This document shows positions 31,243 through 40,130 of a stretch of DNA of 64,000 nucleotides, piece after piece. Location: NCBI RefSeq assembly GCF_010501075.1, contig NZ_QVMN01000006.1:62001-126000 (forward strand), written 5' to 3'. The stretch is from Dysgonomonas sp. 25 (GTDB lineage Bacteria; Bacteroidota; Bacteroidia; Bacteroidales; Dysgonomonadaceae). Positions within the stretch are counted from its first letter, which is position 1. Every line of letters begins with the position of its first letter. Under the pieces are notes generated by a model that searched no databases, was not told where the DNA came from, and saw only the letters and a program-made list of their open reading frames with translations. The position numbers were made by a program, and so were the translations under genes.

Positions 31243-33336
31243 TTATGTGGTTACATCCTCCGAATCCTCCTTCAATTCAGGCTCTTTCAGCTCGGGATAA
31301 GCGATTCGGGAATGATAGATGGTTTCGAGCTTATCGATGAATACCTGCTTGGCCAACTCTATCTCGTGGAAAGTGATAGGTGCATTCTTCAATAAGCCGT
31401 CCTGTACCTGCATGTCGATGAGCTTGTTCACCAAGGAAGTGATAGACTCTTCGGTGTATTCGGTCAGGCTGCGCGAAGCTGCTTCTACGGTATCAGCCAT
31501 CATTAGCAAGGCCGTCTCCCGCGTAAACGGATTAGGTCCCGGATAGGTGAAGTCGGCTTCGTTTACTTCCTCGTCGGGATGCTCATTCTTGTACGAGTTG
31601 TAGAAGTATTTGGCCTTTCCCCGTCCGTGGTGGGTTTCGATGAAGTCTATAATCTGTTGCGGCAACTTGTGCTTTTTGGCTATAGCTACGCCATTGGTTA
31701 CGTGGGCGATAATGATGCGGGCACTCTCTTTGTAAGACAATCCTGCATGCGGATTCATCCCCGGCGATTGGTTCTCGGTGAAGAATTCGGGGTTCTCCAT
31801 CTTGCCGATGTCGTGATACAAGGCTCCTGTACGGACTAATGCCGAATTGGCTCCGATGCGTGTTGCGGCTGCCGATACGAGGTTGGCGACCTGCATGGAG
31901 TGCTGGAATGTTCCCGGAGCGAGCTCGGACAGGCGTTGGAGCAATGGCTTGTTGATATTGGACAACTCTATCATCGTCACTTCCGATATATATCCGAATA
32001 TCTTCTCGCAAACGTAGATAAGCAGGTAGGAGAAGGTAATAAGGATGAAGTTGATACAGAAGTAGATATACAGCTTCGGGTTAATCTGTGTGATAGCGCC
32101 TTCGGTGCATAATATCCAAGCCGAATAGACAACCATGTAGGTGATGAGTATGGTAATACCCGTGAATACGAGTTGCGACCGTTCGGAGAGCTTGTTGAGG
32201 CTGAATATGGTAATCATACCGATAGCCAGCTGGATGATGATAAACTCGGCCATCATCAGGTGCGGAATCATCATTGCCGATATGAGGACAATGGTGATGT
32301 GCACCATAAAGGCTGTACGGGCATCGAGGAATGTGCGAACCAATATGACCGGTATCGCAAATGGTATGACGAAGAGCAGGTTGACAGACTTGTAATAGTC
32401 GACAACGACTGCCGTGAGTATGCAGAAGAGGCAGACTTGTATAAGGATGAAAACGACGCTCTTCTTGGAGTTGTATTCGCGCTTGCGGAAGAAGCGCATA
32501 TAGGTCATCAGTGACAGTACGAGTATCGAAACGCACAATATCTGGCCAACTAAAATCCATCCCCATTGGGTTTTAGTACCTAAGCGGCCTCCGGCTTCTT
32601 TGACATAAGAGTTCAGGATGTCGAATGTGCGGCTGTCGACAATCTCGCCGCGGTCTATAATCTTCTCGCCCGACTGCACCATCCCGTCGTAGAGGGGGAT
32701 TTGCTGGAGGAGTTCGTTCTTTGCTTTAGTGGTCGTATTCTCGTTGAAGTTGATATTCGCCGTCAGGTACTCGTTTATATTGATGGCTCTCAACTCGTTA
32801 GCGTCCAAAAAGCCGGGTATGTCCTTCAGTATCTTTTCGTAAGCGAGTTTGGGGGTGTAAAGCGAGGATATATGCCGTGTCACGGCTACATTACTATCGT
32901 CGTCGCGCAGGCGAATCTGCTTCTTTTCGTCCTTTATCAGCTGCTCGTAATCTTCGGACGATATGATGCCCGCCTTATAGACAACGCCCATCTGTTGCAA
33001 CACATAGTCGATATAAATATCCGGTACGCTTTTGGCTAAGGCGTCCTGAGAGAAGTGGGTTTTGGCCTTCTTTTCTATCGACTGGTCTTCTTTGAAATAG
33101 GGTTGAAAGGTTTTCAGCAGGCTGTCCTTTTCGGCAGCTAATTTGGCATCCGATTTCATTATCTGGAAATCGAACGGGGCTGTTAGCAGCCCATAGCGCC
33201 AAGGCCTGTTCTTGTCGTAGCTATACTGCGTCTGGCTATCACGGGGCATGAAGTATGTGATGAGCAATATAGTCGCGATGAAATAAACCGGAGCTGGTAT
33301 TTTTATGTTGTTTATCAAGTTCTTGATTCTTCCCAT
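31243..33336 (-). CDS. 7TM-HD family membrane phosphodiesterase (PgpH-like)
   Basis: A 697-residue membrane protein with one N-terminal membrane segment (about 17-30), an extracytoplasmic domain (about 35-265), a block of about seven membrane helices (about 270-465), and a cytoplasmic HDIG domain. The HD signature is visible as TFQHSMQVA followed by GALYHDIGKMENPEFF, and IETHHGRGKAKYF adds further metal-binding histidines. The family includes Listeria PgpH, a cyclic-di-AMP phosphodiesterase, so cyclic-di-AMP turnover is the likely role here. A -7-like box TAGCTTTG on the minus strand (33370-33363) lies 27 nt before the start. Confidence 0.9.
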   Translation of the reverse strand: MGRIKNLINNIKIPAPVYFIATILLITYFMPRDSQTQYSYDKNRPWRYGLLTAPFDFQIMKSDAKLAAEKDSLLKTFQPYFKEDQSIEKKAKTHFSQDALAKSVPDIYIDYVLQQMGVVYKAGIISSEDYEQLIKDEKKQIRLRDDDSNVAVTRHISSLYTPKLAYEKILKDIPGFLDANELRAININEYLTANINFNENTTTKAKNELLQQIPLYDGMVQSGEKIIDRGEIVDSRTFDILNSYVKEAGGRLGTKTQWGWILVGQILCVSILVLSLMTYMRFFRKREYNSKKSVVFILIQVCLFCILTAVVVDYYKSVNLLFVIPFAIPVILVRTFLDARTAFMVHITIVLISAMMIPHLMMAEFIIIQLAIGMITIFSLNKLSERSQLVFTGITILITYMVVYSAWILCTEGAITQINPKLYIYFCINFILITFSYLLIYVCEKIFGYISEVTMIELSNINKPLLQRLSELAPGTFQHSMQVANLVSAAATRIGANSALVRTGALYHDIGKMENPEFFTENQSPGMNPHAGLSYKESARIIIAHVTNGVAIAKKHKLPQQIIDFIETHHGRGKAKYFYNSYKNEHPDEEVNEADFTYPGPNPFTRETALLMMADTVEAASRSLTEYTEESITSLVNKLIDMQVQDGLLKNAPITFHEIELAKQVFIDKLETIYHSRIAYPELKEPELKEDSEDVTT

Positions 33337-33557
33337 TCACGTATATGATTGACTAATTAACACAAAGCTACGAGATTTTTCGGGAATAATGTGCCTCGAC
33401 ACTGGCTTTTGTTCATAAAAAGCCTTAAATACATGCTGTTATACTATAAGTCGAAGGGTATATGGCAATATGTGGGATGTTTGAGTCTTGAGCGTTCTTT
33501 TATAGTATTGTAAATAAATGGGTTGGCCGTCTATGGCAATGGTGTGCTATGGCTTTA

Positions 33558-33667
33558 TGTCATATATTCGGACTATTAAGTCCTGAATAGAGACGTTAAA
33601 TCAGGCTAAATAGTTTTGTGTCATAAATAAAGACTTTATATTTGTTTTCACTGAACTAAGTGTCATA
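33558..33667 (+). promoter_or_regulatory. Promoter and TGTCATA repeats upstream of the HTCS gene
   Basis: A good promoter is present: TTTG (33615-33618), 18 nt, then TATATTTG (33637-33644), 43 nt before the ATG at 33688. Three TGTCATA copies occur at 33558, 33619 and 33661. The first two extend to TGTCATAnATnnnGACTnT. The second lies between the -33 and -7 boxes. They are candidate binding sites for autoregulation or another regulator. The remainder of the 33337-33687 gap shows only the minus-strand -7 box of the 7TM-HD gene. Confidence 0.5.
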
Positions 33668-33687
33668 TATACAACCGGAAATCTACT

Positions 33688-36600
33688 ATGCGAACATCTA
33701 AATGTGTGTTATTGAGCGTCTTGCTCTTGCTGTGTGCGTCTCTCTCCGAAATACATGCTTATAACCTGCGGCAAATATCCAGCAAAGACGGCTTGTCGAA
33801 CAGTGCTATCCTATCCCTGTATCAGGACAAGGACGGATATATGTGGTTCGGCTCGTGCGACGGATTGAATGTGTTCGATGGGCTGAATATCAAGGTCTAT
33901 AAGCCGACAAACAACAAGAACTACCTTTCGGGCAACCTCATAGAGCGAATTATAGAAACAAAGGAAGGTATCTTCTGGGTGCATACCAATCATGGGTTGA
34001 ACAGGTTAGATAAACGGTATAATCATGTAGAATACTTCAACCAATACAGCGGAACTTACTTCCTGTGCAAGACGAAGGAGAACGACATCTTCATCATCCG
34101 GGAGGATGGCGCATTGCACTATTACAGAGACGATGACGGCCTGGACTTCCTGAAGATTGACCTGCCGGGAGTGGTCTTTGACAATGTGCTGAATATCGTG
34201 GCCGACAGCAATGACTATCTGTGGGTTTTCAGCAACGATGGCACCAGCAGTTGCTATAAGATAGTAAGGGACAAGTCAGGGGCGATAAGCCTGACCTTCG
34301 ATCACAAATTCGGACATCCAAAAAACCTCCGTTACTGTTCGGTGGACGGGGAGATGGTTTACTTTGTAGATGAGGACTATACCTTATATGAGTATGACCT
34401 CAACAGCAACAAGAAGTACTATATAGATGACCTGAGCAAAGTCATTAAGGAGAAAGGCGATATATCCTCCATAGTAAAGTTCAACAACGACTACTTCATC
34501 GGCTTCCAGACAAACGGGCTTGTATGCCTGAGGAATACGCCCGAGAAGAAGGAGAGCTACGAACTGGAAGAGATCAATGTCCGTTCCGGGATCTTCACCC
34601 TTTACAAAGACCGTTTCCAGGAGATACTTTGGATAGGTACCGATGGCGACGGGGTGTATATGTACTCCGAAGATGCCTATTCTATCCAATCGGTACAGTA
34701 TCGCGACTTTACCTACAAGGTAAATAAGCCTGTACGTGCTATCTACGTCGACAAGGAGAACTCCATGTGGCTCGGCACTAAGGGCGACGGGATTATCCGC
34801 ATCCGCAATTATGAGTTCCGCCAACCCATACAGGAAAGCAGGATAGACTATTATACCACGACCAACAGCCAGCTGACTGATAACTCGGTATATGCTTTCA
34901 CTCCCGGCCGCCTGAATATCATGTGGATAGGAAATGAAGAAGGACTAAACTACTACTCCTATGCCGAAGGCCGGATTAAGAAGCTCGATGTACTCATCGA
35001 CGGAGAACCGCTTAGGTATGTGCACTCTATCTACGAAGAGAATACTAACCTGCTTTGGATGGCGACAGTGGGAATGGGCATAATAAGTGCCGAGATAGCA
35101 GGGACACCGGGTAATCCTGTACTGAAGAACATCAAGCGGTATACCTATGACAACGGCTACTTCTCGTCCAACTTCTTCTTCACTATCTATTCCGATCCCG
35201 ATGGGAATATCTGGTTCGGGAACAGAGGATACGGCGCTTTCCGTTACGATCACAGGATTGACGATGTCAAGCAGCTACGCTTCGGGAATGACCCTGCCAA
35301 CCAAACGCTGAACGATATATTCTGCCTCACCAAAGATCCTGTGGGAAACCTGTGGGCAGGGACGAGTTTCGGGCTTATCAAGTATGCCCCGAATCAGACC
35401 GAAACAATCTATAACGAGCAAAACGGATTCCCGAACAGTACCATACACGGGATGCTCGAAGGCTCGGACAGGACGCTTTGGCTAAGCACCAATCAGGGGA
35501 TCATCAAGTTCAATATGTCTACCGGAACCTTCCAGAATTACGGGCATCGCAATGGGCTGAATATAACGGAGTTCAGCGACGGTGCTTTCTATAAGGACGA
35601 GAGGACAGGCGCCCTGTACTTCGGAGGGATCAACGGTTTTGTCAATATTGTGGAAGAGAAGTATAAGCAGACAACTTATATACCTCCTGTGCACTTCAAC
35701 AACCTGAGCATCTTTGGTAGCGATGCCAATATTCACAACTTCCTGAGCCAGGAGAAAGACGAATCCGTACTGAAACTCAACTACAACCAGAACTTCTTCT
35801 CCCTCACCTTTACGGCTATCGACTATATCAATGGTAATAACTATACCTATTACTATAAGCTGGAAGAATTGAGCGACAAATGGATTGACATCGGTTCGGA
35901 CAATACGGCTTCCTTTACCAACCTGTTCCCCGGAACATATACCTTGCAAATCAAATATCGTAACCGGATAACGGGCGAAGACAGCCCTGCCTACTCCCTC
36001 ATTGTCAAAATCAGCCCGCCATGGTATATGTCTACTATCGCTTATATTATTTATGCCTTGATAATCTTAGGGATAGCCTTTGGCTGTTTGCGCTTTATCA
36101 TGGCACGCAACAATAAGAAGAAAGAGGCGATGTTGAACATTATCTATCAACAACATCAGGAGGAAGTTTACGAATCCAAGCTGCGCTTCTTTACTAACAT
36201 TGCGCACGAGTTCTGTACTCCGCTGACGCTGATTTACGGGCCATGCAACCGCATATTGGAGCATAAGGGATCGGATTCCTTTGTGTTGAAGTATACCAAC
36301 CTTATCCAACGGAATGCCGAGCGCCTGAATGCCTTGATACAGGAGCTGATAGAGTTCCGCCGCATCGAAACAGGAAACAGAAATCCGCTTATCGAAGAGC
36401 TGTCGATTACCGAGCTGGCCTACAACGAGATAGAACGCTTCAACGAGCTGGCTGAATCGCGGGATATATTCTTCGAGAAGAACATACAACCCCATATAAT
36501 ATGGAACTCGGACAAGGGTTTCCTGATGACTATCATTACGAATCTCCTTTCCAATGCCTTCAAATACACCTCCGACCACGGCAATGTCAAGATAAGATCC

Positions 36601-37749
36601 TTTATCGAGGATGATGCGCTGTGTATCATCGTTTCCAACACGGGAAAAGGTATCAAGCAAGAGAACCTCGGACGGGTATTCGACCGTTACAGCATCCTCG
36701 ATAACTTCGAGAACCAAGATGAAAAGAACGTTTCGCGCAATGGGCTGGGACTGGCTATCCTGTATAGCATGGTCAAACTTCTGGACGGAACGATAGACGT
36801 AAAGAGTGAACTCGGCGGCTGGACTGACTTCATCCTGCGCCTGCCTTTCGTACAGGTCGACAATGTAGAGCCGGAAAACAATAAACCGCTTTCGACACTC
36901 GATGCCCGCAACAATAAGACCGAAGCTATCGTGGAACTGCCTAAGTATGAGTTTGATAAATTCAAACAGACTATCGTAGTTCTCGACGACGACATAGAGA
37001 TGCTTTGGTTTATCAGCGAGATATTTGCCGGCAAATACAATGTCATTGCACTCAACAAGCCTTTAGACTTAGAAAGTGTCTTAGACGAGATACAGCCGAA
37101 CATCATTATCTGCGACGTACAGATGAATGGCAAGGACGGCATTTTGCTCGTGAAGGAAATCAAATCCAATCCTAAGCAGGCACATATACCGTTCATTCTG
37201 GTATCGGCCAATCACAACGTGGATGAACAGATACGGGGATTAGCCGCCGGAGCGGAGATGTATATCACCAAGCCGTTCAATATCGACTACCTTCAGGTTT
37301 CGGTCGAAAGGCTTATCAGCCGCAAGGAAATGCTGAAGGACTATTTCAGTTCGCCGCTTAGCGCCTACGAGTTGACCGATGCCAAGCTAACCCACAAAGA
37401 GCACAAGAAGTTTGTCAAAGATATCTACGATGTTATTTATAAAAACCTCATTAATAAAGATTTATCTGCGAAATTCATTGCCGATGAGATGAATATGAGT
37501 ACAAGACATCTCTATCGTAAGCTGAATGATATAAACGAACAAAGTCCTGCGGATATCATCAAAGAGTGCCGCCTGCACGTTGCAAAAGACTTGTTGATGA
37601 ACTCGAAACTGACTATCGACGAGATAATTTACAAATCGGGCTTCTCTGTTCGCAGTACCTTCTTCAAGGTATTTGCCGAAAAATATGGTTGTACACCGAA
37701 AGAATTTCGCGAAAAAAACATACAACATATAGATACGAAGCAAGACTGA
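33688..37749 (+). CDS. Hybrid two-component system sensor/regulator (HTCS)
   Basis: A 1353-residue one-protein signalling system. Order: signal peptide (1-24); two seven-bladed Reg_prop propellers (about 25-690); Y_Y_Y domain (about 700-780); a single membrane helix (about 785-808); HisKA with phospho-acceptor in NIAHEFCTPLTL (His about 840); HATPase with NLLSNAFKYTS and GLGLAIL; receiver with acceptor aspartate about 1143 in IICDVQ; AraC-type HTH at the C-terminus (about 1235-1345). The usual HELRTPL reads HEFCTPL here, but the His, Glu and Pro are kept. Such proteins bind glycan oligosaccharides in the periplasm and activate a polysaccharide locus. It lies 8 kb from the first locus and 12 kb from the second, so its target is not certain. 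Confidence 0.93.
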   Translation: MRTSKCVLLSVLLLLCASLSEIHAYNLRQISSKDGLSNSAILSLYQDKDGYMWFGSCDGLNVFDGLNIKVYKPTNNKNYLSGNLIERIIETKEGIFWVHTNHGLNRLDKRYNHVEYFNQYSGTYFLCKTKENDIFIIREDGALHYYRDDDGLDFLKIDLPGVVFDNVLNIVADSNDYLWVFSNDGTSSCYKIVRDKSGAISLTFDHKFGHPKNLRYCSVDGEMVYFVDEDYTLYEYDLNSNKKYYIDDLSKVIKEKGDISSIVKFNNDYFIGFQTNGLVCLRNTPEKKESYELEEINVRSGIFTLYKDRFQEILWIGTDGDGVYMYSEDAYSIQSVQYRDFTYKVNKPVRAIYVDKENSMWLGTKGDGIIRIRNYEFRQPIQESRIDYYTTTNSQLTDNSVYAFTPGRLNIMWIGNEEGLNYYSYAEGRIKKLDVLIDGEPLRYVHSIYEENTNLLWMATVGMGIISAEIAGTPGNPVLKNIKRYTYDNGYFSSNFFFTIYSDPDGNIWFGNRGYGAFRYDHRIDDVKQLRFGNDPANQTLNDIFCLTKDPVGNLWAGTSFGLIKYAPNQTETIYNEQNGFPNSTIHGMLEGSDRTLWLSTNQGIIKFNMSTGTFQNYGHRNGLNITEFSDGAFYKDERTGALYFGGINGFVNIVEEKYKQTTYIPPVHFNNLSIFGSDANIHNFLSQEKDESVLKLNYNQNFFSLTFTAIDYINGNNYTYYYKLEELSDKWIDIGSDNTASFTNLFPGTYTLQIKYRNRITGEDSPAYSLIVKISPPWYMSTIAYIIYALIILGIAFGCLRFIMARNNKKKEAMLNIIYQQHQEEVYESKLRFFTNIAHEFCTPLTLIYGPCNRILEHKGSDSFVLKYTNLIQRNAERLNALIQELIEFRRIETGNRNPLIEELSITELAYNEIERFNELAESRDIFFEKNIQPHIIWNSDKGFLMTIITNLLSNAFKYTSDHGNVKIRSFIEDDALCIIVSNTGKGIKQENLGRVFDRYSILDNFENQDEKNVSRNGLGLAILYSMVKLLDGTIDVKSELGGWTDFILRLPFVQVDNVEPENNKPLSTLDARNNKTEAIVELPKYEFDKFKQTIVVLDDDIEMLWFISEIFAGKYNVIALNKPLDLESVLDEIQPNIIICDVQMNGKDGILLVKEIKSNPKQAHIPFILVSANHNVDEQIRGLAAGAEMYITKPFNIDYLQVSVERLISRKEMLKDYFSSPLSAYELTDAKLTHKEHKKFVKDIYDVIYKNLINKDLSAKFIADEMNMSTRHLYRKLNDINEQSPADIIKECRLHVAKDLLMNSKLTIDEIIYKSGFSVRSTFFKVFAEKYGCTPKEFREKNIQHIDTKQD

Positions 37750-37835
37750 TATAAAAAATAACAAGTTGTAACATAAACGTTATCAAGTAATTATATAATA
37801 AGAGAGAATTTTTTTATAAAAAGTTTGCAAAATAA

Positions 37836-37867
37836 TTTGGTTTATAAAATAAACTTGTTTATGTTTG
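37836..37867 (+). promoter_or_regulatory. Tandem promoter 1 with palindromic operator
   Basis: TTTG (37836-37839), 20 nt, TATGTTTG (37860-37867). The spacer contains the palindrome GTTTATAAAATAAAC (37840-37854), ending 5 nt before the -7 box. A repressor bound there would block the promoter. A second copy lies exactly 106 bp downstream. Confidence 0.7.
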
Positions 37868-37941
37868 CATTGTGAAGATATTTTAATGTATTGAAAACAG
37901 AGAATAAAAAACCAACCGGAATAAAATTATTTTTTTAAACT

Positions 37942-37973
37942 ATTGGTTTATAAAATAAACTACTTTACATTTG
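37942..37973 (+). promoter_or_regulatory. Tandem promoter 2 with the same palindromic operator
   Basis: TTG (37943-37945), 20 nt, TACATTTG (37966-37973). It has the same GTTTATAAAATAAAC palindrome (37946-37960), again 5 nt before the -7 box, and lies 56 nt before the DUF2141 gene. The likely repressor is the winged-helix protein encoded at 39189-39476 in the same operon, which is inference. Confidence 0.7.
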
Positions 37974-38028
37974 TATTGTAGTTACAACAAGAATCTTTTT
38001 TTATGTATAACTCAAAAAAATAAACAAA

Positions 38029-38466
38029 ATGAAAAAATTATTAGTTGTAACAGTTCTATTAGCAGCGATGTCAATGATCACAGTTAGCGCTCAAAACAAA
38101 CTAACGGTAGAAGTCACAGGAATTAAAAACCCTACGGGTAAACTCTATGTAGCCTTATTCGATACCGGAACGACTTTTCTTACTGATAAAGCAGTTGCCG
38201 GAAAGATTGAAAAAATTAACGATACCGCCATGCAATTGGAATTCGATGTTGCGGACGGTGAATACGCTATCGCTATATTTCAGGACGAAAACGATAATGC
38301 TAAACTCGATTTAGGACAATGGGGAATACCTACCGAGAAATATGGTTTCAGCAACAACGTCGATCCTGCAGCACTTAGACGTCCGCCGGTATTCGAAGAA
38401 TGCAAATTCACGGCGAATGGCAATACCACAGTTGTTGTTACCCTGACGAATGCTATTGTAGAATAA
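38029..38466 (+). CDS. DUF2141 exported protein
   Basis: A 145-residue protein with a signal peptide ending near VSA (residue 21) and the DUF2141 pattern: KNPTGKLYVALFD, GEYAIAIFQDENDNAKLD and GIPTEKYGFSNN. The family is a small beta-rich periplasmic or outer-membrane-associated protein of unknown function, and the length is normal. It is the first gene after the tandem promoters, and is followed 106 nt later by a membrane protein and a winged-helix regulator. Its strong promoter and putative repressor suggest it is switched on by a specific condition. Confidence 0.88.
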   Translation: MKKLLVVTVLLAAMSMITVSAQNKLTVEVTGIKNPTGKLYVALFDTGTTFLTDKAVAGKIEKINDTAMQLEFDVADGEYAIAIFQDENDNAKLDLGQWGIPTEKYGFSNNVDPAALRRPPVFEECKFTANGNTTVVVTLTNAIVE

Positions 38467-38572
38467 GTTTGATAATAAAACCAATCCGAAAGAAGGAGAG
38501 AAGCAATCCATAAGCAAGTTAAAATGACTACTTTTGTTATCTCTCCTCGCTCGAGGACTAACATACGAAAAT

Positions 38573-39196
38573 ATGGAAAAGAACTTTAATGAACAAGACA
38601 GCCTACGCCTTATAGACGAGATGATAGCGCAGACACGCAATAATATCCGCATAGGTTCGGCTAATTCGATGATATTCTGTGGATATTACACGGCGGCGGT
38701 AGCCCTTTTGAACGTTTTGCTATTTCATCTCTTACCCAATCCTTATCTCTCTTTTTGGGTTTGGGCGCTCACCATCCCTATGGCTATCATTGCCCGCATT
38801 ATTGCATCTAAACAGGATAAACGCTCAATCGTCCGCACGCATATCGATCGCATCGTTGCAAAAATATGGCAAGGTTATACCTTCTCGGTATTCATTCTAT
38901 TAGGCTGTATCTATCTTGCCGTATTCATATTCGAAGTTAAGACCTTTACCCTTATTATTATGCCTTCGATACTTGCTCTGACCGGGTTAGCTGAATATGC
39001 AACCGGTATAGCGACAAACTTCAAACCTTTCGTCCGTGGTGCCTTCATTTTCTGGTTAGGAGCGTTACTGTCGGTGTTGCTGTTCTTTGTAGCAAAACAA
39101 TTAGACTTCCAGTTTATTATTCTGGCTATTTGTATGGTAACAGGATTCATCATCCCGGGACATATACTTAACCGTAAAGCGAAAGAGCATGTTTAA
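38573..39196 (+). CDS. Integral membrane protein of unknown function
   Basis: A 207-residue protein. The start at 38573 (MEKNFNEQDSL) is preferred over an upstream ATG because it removes an untypical leader. A charged N-terminal segment with DEMIAQTRNNI precedes about five membrane segments (roughly 32-52, 57-76, 98-120, 123-140 and 155-200). I do not recognise a named family. It overlaps the following winged-helix gene by 8 nt, so the pair is translationally coupled. Sensor/regulator pairs of this form suggest that the membrane protein may modulate the regulator, but nothing in the sequence shows it. Confidence 0.75.
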   Translation: MEKNFNEQDSLRLIDEMIAQTRNNIRIGSANSMIFCGYYTAAVALLNVLLFHLLPNPYLSFWVWALTIPMAIIARIIASKQDKRSIVRTHIDRIVAKIWQGYTFSVFILLGCIYLAVFIFEVKTFTLIIMPSILALTGLAEYATGIATNFKPFVRGAFIFWLGALLSVLLFFVAKQLDFQFIILAICMVTGFIIPGHILNRKAKEHV

Positions 39197-39476
39197 AGAA
39201 CTCGATCCCTTGTTGCACTCACAGCTTCGGCTGGCTATTGTATCCATCCTGATCTCGGTGGAAGAAGCAGACTTTGTCTACCTGAAAGAGAAAACAGGTG
39301 CAACAGCCGGAAACCTGAGTGTGCAGATCGATAAACTCAACGAGGCGGGCTATATAGGAGTGAACAAGTTTATCGACGGGAAAAAGCCCCGGACGGTCTG
39401 TAAGATAACAAAAGCAGGCATCGACGCTTTCGATGCTTATGTAAAAGCCCTGAAAAGCTATATCAAGCCAAAATAG
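39189..39476 (+). CDS. Winged-helix DNA-binding transcriptional regulator
   Basis: A 95-residue winged-helix protein of the HTH_27 / MarR-like type: LHSQLRLAIVSILISVEEADFVYLKEKTG, then the recognition helix around TAGNLSVQIDKLNEAGYI, then the wing GKKPRTVCKITKAG. It has no sensor domain, so it should bind DNA as a dimer and respond through a partner or small ligand. The two identical palindromes in the promoters of its own operon are the obvious candidate operators. It overlaps the membrane protein gene by 8 nt. Confidence 0.85.
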   Translation: MFKELDPLLHSQLRLAIVSILISVEEADFVYLKEKTGATAGNLSVQIDKLNEAGYIGVNKFIDGKKPRTVCKITKAGIDAFDAYVKALKSYIKPK

Positions 39477-39515
39477 GAGGAAGGAGCCGGTTGAATACGG
39501 TTCCTTTCGGCTCGA

Positions 39516-40025
39516 TTAATAGAAGAACGAATCCCTGACAGCGTCGCGCTCCCTTTTGAGGCGCTCTTTCTCAGCCTTGTAAGTATTCGACAACTCTTTC
39601 AGCTGTTCTTTCCGGGCTTTCTTATCCAAGGACTTATCGTTCTCGATCGCTTTTTTGCCCGAAGCATATTGCCTATCCCACTCCTTGATGCGGCCGTCGT
39701 ACTCCTGCTTCAACGATTCCCGTATATTCACTTCGGGAGGAATATTGTTGAACTTCGCATCCCAGATCTTCCGCTGCTCGGGCGTCAGAATACTCATAAT
39801 ACTCTTCTTCTGCTCCAGCAATAACAGCTTTCTCTGCCGGTTGACCTCATATCCCGATAAGGATATATTGCGTCCTATCTCCTCGAACTTTGGATAGGCC
39901 TCCTTATTTATCTGTTGTATCTTATTGCTCTGTTCGATACTAAGCTTCAGATCGTTGGATGCCTCCTGAGCGTAAATCGCCAGCGACGATAAGCAGGCTA
40001 AGAAAATAAAGAATGTCGTCCTCAT
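39516..40025 (-). CDS. Spy/CpxP-like periplasmic helical protein
   Basis: A 169-residue exported protein with signal peptide ending near IYA (residue 19). The mature part is highly charged and helical, with LSIEQSNKIQQINKEAY and SILTPEQRKIWDAKF; the LTPEQ pattern is that of Spy/CpxP-type periplasmic chaperones. The C-terminal half is a Lys/Glu/Arg-rich helix (KARKEQLKELSNTYKAEKER). Function is inferred by resemblance only. It is convergent with the winged-helix gene and divergent from pgeF, sharing the palindromic promoter region at 40054-40070. Confidence 0.7.
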   Translation of the reverse strand: MRTTFFIFLACLSSLAIYAQEASNDLKLSIEQSNKIQQINKEAYPKFEEIGRNISLSGYEVNRQRKLLLLEQKKSIMSILTPEQRKIWDAKFNNIPPEVNIRESLKQEYDGRIKEWDRQYASGKKAIENDKSLDKKARKEQLKELSNTYKAEKERLKRERDAVRDSFFY

Positions 40026-40053
40026 AATAGCTGTTTGTAGAAACTTAACGCTG

Positions 40054-40070
40054 CGAATATACTATATTCG
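40054..40070. promoter_or_regulatory. Palindromic divergent promoter element
   Basis: CGAATATACTATATTCG is a perfect 7-bp inverted repeat with a 3-nt centre. Each arm contains TATATTCG, a 7 of 8 match to the -7 box in its own direction. It lies 28 nt before the Spy-like gene on the minus strand and 60 nt before pgeF on the plus strand. Confidence 0.4.
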
Positions 40071-40130
40071 TCATACAGAATCCTTGCCTTTTAACAAGAA
40101 TTAGGGTATATTTATCATCCGAATAAATCA

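Noticed and set aside
36067-36717. Antisense open frame (216 codons) inside the HTCS kinase region
   Set aside because: It mirrors the conserved HisKA/HATPase coding frame; no independent evidence of a gene.
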